Virus record (IMG/VR): IMGVR_UViG_3300026367_000004
Location: 1-21,222 of that record
Direction: 5' to 3' (one strand)
Source of the DNA: a virus
Length of the DNA stretch: 21,222 nucleotides
In this document: positions 1-6,276 of the stretch, piece by piece
Layout: each line of letters opens with the position of its first letter
How positions within the stretch are numbered: position 1 is the stretch's first letter
Position numbers and translations under genes: made by a program
The notes under the pieces: generated by a model
What the model was told of the DNA's origin: nothing
Databases searched by the model: none
What the model saw: only the letters and a program-made list of their open reading frames with translations

Positions 1-67
1 TATTCAATTTTTTAACAATGACCATCTGATCAGAACTAATAACGGCATCTCGATACTGCTGTTCCAT
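1..67 (-). CDS. 5' end of a probable DGR accessory protein (Avd-like), cut by the window edge
   Basis: An open frame starts at ATG 67-65 and stays open for 22 codons to the window edge. It begins MEQQYRDAVISSDQM, followed by VIVKKLN. The start lies 23 bases after the stop of the Mtd homologue on the same strand, with a purine-rich GGGAGCGAG stretch upstream. In Bordetella phage BPP-1 the gene directly after mtd is avd, a small helical-bundle protein that binds the DGR reverse transcriptase. From memory its N-terminus carries a similar DQM-x-IV segment. The identification rests mainly on position plus this short resemblance, and the rest of the protein is not visible. Confidence 0.55.
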   Translation of the reverse strand, partial: MEQQYRDAVISSDQMVIVKKLN

Positions 68-90
68 TATTTAACTCGCTCCCGCTCGCC

Positions 91-230
91 CTACAAAGAC
101 TCGAAGTGGTCACAGACACCGCGAGCAGAGATGCTATTGCCCGTGCTGCTAGGCGCGGTGTTCCAAATCGACACGAGAGCCCCGGGCGAAGAGTAGTCCC
201 AGTTGCCAGCAAAGACCGCTGCGATGTCTG
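91..230 (-). other. predicted DGR variable region (VR) at the 3' end of the mtd homologue
   Basis: The last 45 or so codons correspond to the variable region of BPP-1 Mtd. FAGNWDYSSPGALVSIWN lines up with FGGAWNGTSLSGSRAALW of BPP-1, and both end in ARGVCDH. In DGRs, adenines of a template repeat are randomised during reverse transcription and copied here. Codons at the expected variable sites are AAC, GAC, TAC, AAC, ACC, AGC, AGC, ACG, GGC, AAT and AGC. All except ACG can be derived from AAC or AAT by changing only adenines. The invariant end (codons 344-354) would hold the initiation-of-mutagenic-homing sequence. Exact borders cannot be set without the template repeat, which is not in the window. 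Confidence 0.75.
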
Positions 231-1155
231 CATAACGATCGGCGCCCCATTGCCACATATGCCCAGAGACACCTTCGCACCCGATCAATGATCGCGCAGA
301 CGCATCAAATTTCGTTGTTACTGGGTCCGTTCCGGTTTTGTAGTTATCGACGCTGCCTGTCGCAAGAGCGATAAACTCTTGTTGAGTTGGCGGCCTTTTG
401 CCAAACGCCGAGAGAGTTTTTACTGCGGTGTACCAGTCGAAATTGGCATATTGAGCAGTGCCATCCCCGCCCCAAAAACTTGGAATTTTTGGCGGGCTTG
501 ATCCATCTGCAATGGTGACGTTATAGGCACTTGTGCCGTTGATTTCTGGCGATGTATTTAGAAGGTAAATGTCTGCCCAAACACCCATAGGGGAGCGAGC
601 CATTCCGCGGGGATCGCGCACATTGGGTTTGTATTTTAGATCCCAAATTGAATATTTGTTTATCTCACTATTTTGGTAATGAAACCCGCCAATTCGACGT
701 GAGTTAAGTGCGGTATAACCGTCTGGAACGGTGTAATTCGCAGACACAACCAAACCCGCTGGCGTGGCGTATATCGCATAGTCGGTGCCGACTGTCATGG
801 ATGCTGGTAATGTAAGCGCTGTATCTTCATCATACGCATAGACCTCACCATTGACGTAAGCACTTAAGTCGGTATTTATTTTTAATGCCCCAGCATCCAG
901 TTTAAACGCGGGCTCTGACACGATCGCTTTGTTAAAAAAGCCATTAAGACGAGCATCAAGTGCTGCCGCTGCTGTGGCGACGGCTTGAGTGTAGTTTGTG
1001 TTGATTGCAAGAATGGTGTCATTCAACTGCGTGTCGATTTCACCAATTTTTCCACTAACATTTTCCGTTAGCGACTGTACAGCAGTTGTTTGCTGTGTGG
1101 CGGCGTCTGTAGCGGCATTCAGTGCTACTACTGCGCTGTCTAATTCTGCACTCAT
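91..1155 (-). CDS. mtd: Mtd-like receptor-binding tail protein, diversity-generating retroelement target
   Basis: This 354-residue protein is a homologue of the major tropism determinant (Mtd) of Bordetella phage BPP-1, the tail-tip protein that contacts the host receptor. Residues 1-75 are Ala/Thr/Asp-rich and helical, probably coiled coil. Residues 85-160 match the Mtd middle domain, with GTDYAIYA (123-130) and IGGFHY (155-160). Residues 168-354 are the C-type-lectin/formylglycine-enzyme fold, with YSIWDLKYKP, DPRGMA (181-186), WADIYLL, YNVTIADGSSPPK (211-223), GKRPP and ARGVCDHF (344-351). The start ATG overlaps the previous stop in ATGA, suggesting coupled translation. BPP-1 Mtd is somewhat longer (about 381 residues). 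The N-terminal part does not resemble the BPP-1 N-terminus, so the attachment region appears to have been exchanged. Confidence 0.93.
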   Translation of the reverse strand: MSAELDSAVVALNAATDAATQQTTAVQSLTENVSGKIGEIDTQLNDTILAINTNYTQAVATAAAALDARLNGFFNKAIVSEPAFKLDAGALKINTDLSAYVNGEVYAYDEDTALTLPASMTVGTDYAIYATPAGLVVSANYTVPDGYTALNSRRIGGFHYQNSEINKYSIWDLKYKPNVRDPRGMARSPMGVWADIYLLNTSPEINGTSAYNVTIADGSSPPKIPSFWGGDGTAQYANFDWYTAVKTLSAFGKRPPTQQEFIALATGSVDNYKTGTDPVTTKFDASARSLIGCEGVSGHMWQWGADRYADIAAVFAGNWDYSSPGALVSIWNTAPSSTGNSISARGVCDHFESL

Positions 1156-1901
1156 GATGCTTCCTCTATTAGTCTTATGCGCTCTGATAGCTGCATATCG
1201 AATATTGATTGTTTAACAAGAACTGTTTGTGTTCGCATGACATCTACGGATTGTTGAAATGAGCTGGTATAAATCCCAGCAACCGCGCCATCTATTAACC
1301 CGCCCAAGCTGTCTTCGATGCCTTGCTTCCACGTTGCGACGTTCTCATTTATTTGATCAAGCCCGCCGAACGAATCCCAGACCTCTTGCGCTGAAAGCGA
1401 GACCGCCAACGTAGCGTCAGCAGCATCTTTTACCGCTTGAATTTCGGCCAATTTATCGCCAAAAGTAACGTTAGACGCTGCAATCAGCTCTTGAAATAAC
1501 CGGCTTGACTTGCGAATGGATGGATAGCTAATCATTGTGTCATCAGGCAACAAGACAGATATGTCTTTGTCGTCTGCGACGAACTCTTTTAGCTTCGAGT
1601 TAACGTCCATTGCATAGGCATTAAGCGATTCAGTTTGCCTGATCGCTTCGTTTAAACGACTTGGGATAGGTACGATTGATGCCATTTCATTGGCGACAGC
1701 ATCGAAGCGCCAAGCCTCGACGAGCGTTAATGTACACGCGCCATATTCATCTGCCGCTGTGCCTGATTTGATTTCTGCACGGGCAGAGCCGATATCAAGT
1801 GACCAGCCACCGAGCACAACGGACAAATCATATCCGCCCGTCACAAATACGGTTTTGCTGCCATTTTCAACAGAGACTGAAGAAAGAATAATCCAAGACA
1901 T
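1152..1901 (-). CDS. phage tail-fibre-type protein upstream of mtd
   Basis: A 249-residue protein. Its N-terminal 65 residues carry VSVENGSKTVFVTGG (9-23), resembling the small beta module with a V-x-NGSK-x-V-x-G motif often found at the N-terminus of phage tail fibres. The remainder is mostly helical and rich in Ala, Asp, Glu, Ile and Leu, probably coiled coil, with no enzymatic motif. It follows the tip protein gene and overlaps the mtd homologue by four bases (ATGA). A structural role linking the tail tip to the Mtd-like receptor-binding protein is likely, but this is inference from position. ATG at 1901 follows AGTAGGGCAT, with a short SD-to-start spacing. Confidence 0.6.
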   Translation of the reverse strand: MSWIILSSVSVENGSKTVFVTGGYDLSVVLGGWSLDIGSARAEIKSGTAADEYGACTLTLVEAWRFDAVANEMASIVPIPSRLNEAIRQTESLNAYAMDVNSKLKEFVADDKDISVLLPDDTMISYPSIRKSSRLFQELIAASNVTFGDKLAEIQAVKDAADATLAVSLSAQEVWDSFGGLDQINENVATWKQGIEDSLGGLIDGAVAGIYTSSFQQSVDVMRTQTVLVKQSIFDMQLSERIRLIEEAS

Positions 1902-1920
1902 ATGCCCTACTTTTTAAATA

Positions 1921-1944
1921 AAAAAAAGCGATCGCATTGATCGC
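1921..1944 (-). terminator. hairpin plus T-run between J-like and fibre genes
   Basis: On the minus strand the stem GCGATC (1944-1939), loop AATGC, stem GATCGC (1933-1928) is followed by seven T (1927-1921). It lies inside the late operon, 20 bases before the start codon of the fibre-type gene at 1901. The T-run side faces the direction of transcription. The plus strand also has T residues after the stem, so it could act in both directions. Confidence 0.6.
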
Positions 1945-1969
1945 CTTTTTGTTGGTTTTTTTTGATGCT

Positions 1970-2545
1970 CTATATAATTCCAGCACCCGATAATGCTTGC
2001 TTAATACTTAAAATATCGCGTTGATTCTTGCCAGTTCGGAGTGATACAAGCAAAGCTGATTCATCCAAATTTGACACTTCCTGCGTCAAATCCAGCGTAG
2101 ACAAGTTGTTGATCGTATCGCCTATTGAATCCTTTAGCGTCGTTACAGAGTAATAAACCGCATAACCAACCCCAAACGCATCGTAAGCCGCCACCGCTAG
2201 GTAATACCGAGTTAACGGCAATAACCCATCCAACGTTATTGATAAGCTCTCCCCTTTGTATTTCTGATTTACATCCGTCATAACAATAGGGTCAGAAGTC
2301 GATACCCACACAACAGTGCCGCGCCGATTGGCGCTACTAGAGAGCGACAACTTAATATTATCGACAGAGGGAATCATTTCGATTACTGGCGTAGCTGGCA
2401 AAGATCTATTGATAGTTAGAGAGGCTGCTGCACCACTTGAAAAAGCGACATTTACGGCACTAACATGCACTTTAAAACTTCTCGGGAATCCAATCGTTTC
2501 AAAATGAGCATTTGTTATCGTTATCGACTCTGTTATTGAGCTCAA
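1970..2545 (-). CDS. 3' part of the J-like tail tip gene, frameshifted from the 5' part
   Basis: The open stretch encodes 191 residues from a TTG codon, but the frame is open further upstream into the end of the preceding gene. Read upstream, it gives AFRFYRVEIIVGSTSVLY before LSSITESITI, a normal beta-strand pattern for a fibronectin-III-like domain that begins in the other frame. A second domain of this type spans roughly residues 50-135, with LLPLTRYYLAVAAYDAFGVG, and a helical tail follows. This is therefore most likely the C-terminal part of the tail tip protein rather than an independent gene. A weak TTG start with no good ribosome-binding site supports that view. Restoring one frame would give a protein of about 803 residues ending at 1970. 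Confidence 0.7.
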   Translation of the reverse strand: MSSITESITITNAHFETIGFPRSFKVHVSAVNVAFSSGAAASLTINRSLPATPVIEMIPSVDNIKLSLSSSANRRGTVVWVSTSDPIVMTDVNQKYKGESLSITLDGLLPLTRYYLAVAAYDAFGVGYAVYYSVTTLKDSIGDTINNLSTLDLTQEVSNLDESALLVSLRTGKNQRDILSIKQALSGAGII

Positions 2546-2582
2546 ATAAAGAACGGATGTTGAACCAACAATAATTTCAACC

Positions 2583-4382
2583 CTATAAAAACGAAAGGCG
2601 TTTTTTGATACTAGGAGCCCAATTTAGTGTTAGATCTGCATCAAATTCACCAGATTGAGCTAGCCCTGCAATTAAAGGTAGGGTTGGAACATATACGCCG
2701 AACGTAATACTAGTAGGCTCAGATCTGGTTAATGCGTTTCTAGCTCGAACCATGGCGATATACTCACCCTGACCCAAATAAGGTAAGTTAATTCTTGGCA
2801 TATAATCATCAAGCCAACCAGCACTACTGATCAATGACGTGCTTAGTACTTGAACCGAATCTGAAACACGATATATTTCGATTACATAATCATGCACATA
2901 TGCACTATTAGACTGCGACCATATTAACGCGCCTACAGTTGAGTCATCCCATTCATCAGATAAATACGATAATGCCTCTGGCGCTGGTAATATGCTGGAA
3001 TCCGCCACGGTTGGCGGAGTAATAACTGGCTGATCCGGCAAATCTATCCAAGGAAAAATAGACGGATCATACGCCGCACAAGTAAAAGAGATCTCGCCAT
3101 CTGCTGTGATTTTACGAGAGGCAACACGCCAAAGCGTCCCATCGCGTAAGCCTGGCACATCCATGACAAGCAAATCACCACAGCGAACTTTGATCATCCA
3201 CGGTTGTCCAGTAAAAGCGATCGCACCACCAATTCGGCTCTCTAACAAAGCTTGGCGTGCAATATCCAGCGCTTGATAACGGTTTGTACATGAATCGACT
3301 GTGATATCAGCATGTGATTCTTCCCAGTTATCCTCCTCCAGATAGGACTGATACTCGGCATCGTCAATTGGGTAAGTGGCCTCGTTTGTATCCCATTCTT
3401 TGTCTGGGTCTACATAGGAAACAGTCACACGGTTGTATTTATCACGCGCGCCGTTTGGACTGCGGGAAATATCCCCCTCTATGTCATCGTAGGTAACCGC
3501 ATGATCTGGCGTGGAGTCGTTTTGAATAACGTAACGCCATTGCCCTGCCGTTTGAGTTAGAAACGCGCGGCTTTCTGATACCAATTGCTTGATATTATCA
3601 AACGGCGTTTTGCCTGTATCGATTGCTACGTTACAGGCGAAGCGCCTTACCATAACATCGCTGTCAGAATTGCTTGGATAGCTCACATCAGCAAGGTTTG
3701 CAGCGGTTTTAAATGACTCAAAATCTATTAAGTTATCAGGAATACCGACACCGTACTCAGTTGAGCGAAAGTAATCTAAAACAGCTAAGGAAAAATTGTC
3801 AGAATAGGCCGTACTTTCATCTCGTGGGTCGTATAAAAGAGCGCCTTCTATAATGGAATTAAACACAGGTAAGCCGCTGTATTTATCCTGATCGTAGGTG
3901 TATCTAACAGCCTGATATGAAAAACCTTGCAAACGATGATTCGTTGTCCAATCTGATAACTCTGAAACAAAATTCGCGTCAGCCGCTTGGGATGGGTAGC
4001 CCGCATGGAACGTATAACGCAAAGCGTTACCGAATGTTGATTCTGCTTTATCTGATACAGTCACAGAACTTGAGCTATGGACAGGACCAATACACTGAAC
4101 AAGCACAGAATTAAGATACGCATTTTTGTTGCCGCTTGTAGACAAGTAGACGCGAGTGCCTCCAAGCTTACGCTTACCATAAATTTTTGGCGGCTTTTCA
4201 GTGGCTGAACTTTTGTTGACAGTCAATCCTGATGTTGTATCGGCAGCTGCTGCGGGTTTTGGCTCCTCTGGGTTTATTAACTCCTTAACCCAATCTATCG
4301 CGTCCTTAAACTTATCTAAAGGGTTAAGAAAATCGTTTATTGGCCGCGAGAGCGCCTTTTTTATCTTAGAAAAAAAGCCCAT
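2583..4382 (-). CDS. phage tail tip / host-specificity protein (J-like), N-terminal part
   Basis: A 599-residue tip protein of the lambda gpJ / central fibre type. It begins with a short amphipathic helix (MGFFSKIKKAL) and a linker, continues with PPKIYGKRKLGGTRVYLSTS and the mixed alpha/beta core typical of phage tail-tip proteins (DYFRSTEYGVGIPDNLID; RSPNGARDKYNRVTVSYVDP), then fibronectin-III-like domains from about residue 460. In lambda-like phages this protein closes the tail tip and carries the receptor-contact parts. The start codon shares one base with the previous stop (TAATG). The frame ends abruptly inside an FN3-like strand (LNWAPSIKKRLSFL), and the missing part continues in another frame at 1970-2600. 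Truncation, a sequencing error in a short homopolymer, or an unusual recoding event are all possible. Confidence 0.85.
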   Translation of the reverse strand: MGFFSKIKKALSRPINDFLNPLDKFKDAIDWVKELINPEEPKPAAAADTTSGLTVNKSSATEKPPKIYGKRKLGGTRVYLSTSGNKNAYLNSVLVQCIGPVHSSSSVTVSDKAESTFGNALRYTFHAGYPSQAADANFVSELSDWTTNHRLQGFSYQAVRYTYDQDKYSGLPVFNSIIEGALLYDPRDESTAYSDNFSLAVLDYFRSTEYGVGIPDNLIDFESFKTAANLADVSYPSNSDSDVMVRRFACNVAIDTGKTPFDNIKQLVSESRAFLTQTAGQWRYVIQNDSTPDHAVTYDDIEGDISRSPNGARDKYNRVTVSYVDPDKEWDTNEATYPIDDAEYQSYLEEDNWEESHADITVDSCTNRYQALDIARQALLESRIGGAIAFTGQPWMIKVRCGDLLVMDVPGLRDGTLWRVASRKITADGEISFTCAAYDPSIFPWIDLPDQPVITPPTVADSSILPAPEALSYLSDEWDDSTVGALIWSQSNSAYVHDYVIEIYRVSDSVQVLSTSLISSAGWLDDYMPRINLPYLGQGEYIAMVRARNALTRSEPTSITFGVYVPTLPLIAGLAQSGEFDADLTLNWAPSIKKRLSFL

Positions 4383-4894
4383 TATTTACCCCACTTGATA
4401 TCACTAATTTCTGTGCCTGCGAAATCCAAACCTCGGTCACCCGGATAAATCAAATTTTGAGCGTTTGAGTTCGTTGAACGGCCGCGAATTTGCTGCCAAT
4501 GGATAATATTGGCACTGGCGGTCACCTCGATTGCGTAACCGCCTTCTGTGTCGGTCGCTTCGTACTCGATCATTCGACCTTCAAACACTTTGTGAAACTC
4601 TTCCGTACCATCATCCAAAATATGCTGGCTGTAATAGGTAACCGTTTGATTTAGATATTTATCCGCATAAAACGCTTGTAGTACTGGGTCATCTTCATCA
4701 GATATATTTAGCGTGATTTGCCAGTCGCCCGTGGTGATTTCTAGTGTGTCTTCTACTTCCCCAATACCGTCTTCGGCAAGGTATAAATCTGGCTCGTACA
4801 GATCCCCCATGAACGACACGGGTATGCCGCCATCTGTCATGAGTAGATCACCACCATTGCGAAATGACATCTTGATTAAGTTACGAATAATCAT
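4382..4894 (-). CDS. small phage tail hub-like protein (DUF2163-type)
   Basis: A 170-residue protein resembling the small tail proteins of the DUF2163 / BR0599 type that sit between distal tail protein and tail tip genes. Supporting features are MSFRNGGDLLMTDGGIPVSF (9-28), alternating strands with EITTGDWQITLNISDED, FEGRMIEYE, a C-terminal region with RGRSTNSNAQ and PGDRGLDFA, and the ending ISDIKWGK that is characteristic of the group. It probably forms part of the tail-tip hub. It lies 2 bases after the previous stop and overlaps the tip gene by one base, so the three are translated together. No catalytic residues are recognised. Confidence 0.7.
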   Translation of the reverse strand: MIIRNLIKMSFRNGGDLLMTDGGIPVSFMGDLYEPDLYLAEDGIGEVEDTLEITTGDWQITLNISDEDDPVLQAFYADKYLNQTVTYYSQHILDDGTEEFHKVFEGRMIEYEATDTEGGYAIEVTASANIIHWQQIRGRSTNSNAQNLIYPGDRGLDFAGTEISDIKWGK

Positions 4895-4896
4895 GC

Positions 4897-5448
4897 TTAC
4901 AACATCTCTTCAAAGCTTGCTGAAACCGTCGTTAACGGCCCTTTTGTCTTATATGAAACATCATCATCTGTGCGGGTCACCTCGATGGCGACGGCATCAA
5001 ACTGGACGACTTCGGACAATGAAACGTTGCGCCTTAATGACGGAAACAACTGGACGATATCGCCTGTTATTTTGGTGATTCGGTAGGTTTTGGTGTGACC
5101 AAAGAAACGCACTAGATGACCAAGTGATAAACTACCAACGCCATTTAAAAGCACTTGGTTAGCGCCAGCGTTGGCTGGCTCGATTGCCTGCCACGTGCCG
5201 CTCGCATTGGGGTGAAACGATCGCACAGGATGAACAAGCCCAACCTGCAAAGACTGCCCCTTCATTTCATCTAGGGCGATTTCAAGCGATAACGATTTAT
5301 CACTTAGATACGATGGCCACGTTACGTCTAATAACCATTTTTGCTGTTCTAAGTTTCGAGATACCTTGCGGCCAGAACGTGAGCGAGAAATAACGCTAGG
5401 ATCGTTGGAGGTGATGGTCACCTCTGCTTCATCAATATATGGGAGCAT
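4897..5448 (-). CDS. distal tail protein (phage tail tip ring component)
   Basis: A 183-residue protein resembling the distal tail protein family that links the tail tube to the tip. Residues 28-50 (GRKVSRNLEQQKWLLDVTWPSY) match the family's N-terminal strand pattern. The middle has LSLGHLVRFFGHTKTYRITKI, the GHTK-x-Y signature seen in such proteins, and the C-terminus is typical (TTVSASFEEML). The frame could open at GTG 5454, but ATG 5448 is preferred because GAGG sits five bases before it. A hairpin terminator and its T-run end about 18 bases upstream of this start. The preceding minus-strand gene is the tape measure, interrupted by a lipoprotein gene on the other strand. Confidence 0.75.
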   Translation of the reverse strand: MLPYIDEAEVTITSNDPSVISRSRSGRKVSRNLEQQKWLLDVTWPSYLSDKSLSLEIALDEMKGQSLQVGLVHPVRSFHPNASGTWQAIEPANAGANQVLLNGVGSLSLGHLVRFFGHTKTYRITKITGDIVQLFPSLRRNVSLSEVVQFDAVAIEVTRTDDDVSYKTKGPLTTVSASFEEML

Positions 5449-5465
5449 TGGCACCTCAAGGACAT

Positions 5466-5488
5466 AAAAAAACCCGCACGAAGCGGGT
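5466..5488 (-). terminator. hairpin plus T-run before the distal tail gene
   Basis: On the minus strand the stem ACCCGC (5488-5483), loop TTCGT, stem GCGGGT (5477-5472) is followed by a run of T (5472-5466). It lies directly upstream of the ribosome-binding site of the distal tail gene. It faces late transcription and would stop it unless antitermination operates. Confidence 0.65.
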
Positions 5489-5512
5489 CTATAAAAAATT
5501 AAAAAATAGGCA

Positions 5513-5538
5513 TAAAAAAAGCCTGCACAAAGCGAGCT
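5513..5538 (-). terminator. second, imperfect hairpin plus T-run, similar to the one at 5466-5488
   Basis: On the minus strand AGCTCGC (5538-5532), loop TTTGT, GCAGGCT (5526-5520) pairs with one mismatch and one G-U pair, followed by seven T. Arm and loop sequences resemble the neighbouring hairpin at 5466-5488, so the two may be a diverged duplication. Confidence 0.45.
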
Positions 5539-5629
5539 TCATATAAAAATCATCAGGGCGCGTAACAAACCCCAGCATGGATAATTTACCCCTGCTAACT
5601 TAGCGATTCAAGCCAATTATCTGCAAAGC

Positions 5630-5682
5630 TTTTATATAGTAAATTTTGTGTCTATTATTCGGAGTTAACAAACACAAAGGAA
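5630..5682 (+). promoter_or_regulatory. possible promoter and ribosome-binding site of the lipoprotein gene
   Basis: AT-rich sequence upstream of the plus-strand lipoprotein gene contains -10-like hexamers TATAGT (5635-5640) and TATTAT (5653-5658). No good -35 box is placed at 17 bases from either. The ribosome-binding site AAAGGA (5676-5681) is convincing. An independent promoter is expected because the gene is alone on its strand, but the exact promoter is uncertain. Confidence 0.3.
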
Positions 5683-5688
5683 TGAATC

Positions 5689-6258
5689 GTGAAAAAAACA
5701 ATTTTATTAATATCAGCCCTTTCTCTAACTGGTTGCGCTTCCATGACAGACGTGATGGATGGTGCATCAGGAATGGGAAAACTCAGCGTAGATCAAAACT
5801 CATTTGACAACGAAACAATAATATCTCTCACCCCAGATACGCTGTATAACCCAGAAGCTAGTATTTTTAATCCTGTAAGCGCAAGGATAGGCGCTGTTTG
5901 GGCATCGAAAGCGCCAAATTTTGTTAATCTCGCATTTCAGCAAGATGGTGGGTACGTCAGATTTCAAGAAGTATCATTTAAGGTTGACGGAATAACGAAA
6001 ACCTACAACACAGGCTTAAGCGATCTAGATTTTGACCAAACGAAATTATCTGGCATGAAAAGTACCGCCTACGCGCTAATACCTATTTCAGACTTTAAAA
6101 ACCTACTCTCCGCCAAAACCTGCCAACTAAAAATAGAAAAAGACTCTGGTTATGAATTGGCTGATTGCACGATGGACCGCATACCTGGCGGCAAAAAAAC
6201 TGCCATTTTAGGTTTTAGAGAAATGTTAACTGAAATAGAAAACCAAACATCTAAATAA
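5689..6258 (+). CDS. prophage moron lipoprotein on the opposite strand
   Basis: A 189-residue predicted lipoprotein. It has a lysine-containing start (MKKTI), a hydrophobic segment and the lipobox LTGC with the acylated cysteine at residue 16. The mature part is globular and polar with two further cysteines (in KTCQLK and LADCTMD) that could form a disulfide. I do not recognise the family. It is the only plus-strand gene, starts at GTG with AAAGGA upstream, ends in its own 12-bp terminator, and lies between tape measure and distal tail genes. One 60-base stretch I counted is 40% GC. This is the arrangement of a moron: a gene expressed from the prophage independently of the late operon. Known lipoproteins of this kind alter the host envelope or block superinfection; here that role is inference. 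Confidence 0.8.
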   Translation: MKKTILLISALSLTGCASMTDVMDGASGMGKLSVDQNSFDNETIISLTPDTLYNPEASIFNPVSARIGAVWASKAPNFVNLAFQQDGGYVRFQEVSFKVDGITKTYNTGLSDLDFDQTKLSGMKSTAYALIPISDFKNLLSAKTCQLKIEKDSGYELADCTMDRIPGGKKTAILGFREMLTEIENQTSK

Positions 6259-6272
6259 GATGTTTGGTTTTT
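6241..6272 (+). terminator. strong intrinsic terminator of the lipoprotein gene
   Basis: AACCAAACATCT (6241-6252), loop AAATA, AGATGTTTGGTT (6258-6269) form a perfect 12-bp stem followed by TTT. The stop codon of the lipoprotein lies at the loop/stem boundary. On the minus strand the same stem is followed by TTTTC, so it may also affect transcription leaving the tape measure gene. Confidence 0.8.
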
Positions 6273-6276
6273 AGTA

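Noticed and set aside
68-126. DGR-type hairpin just after the variable region
   Set aside because: Only a 6-bp GCTCGC/GCGAGC pair with a loop of about 31 bases and a direct GCGAG repeat are present; no compact stem like the BPP-1 hairpin is seen.
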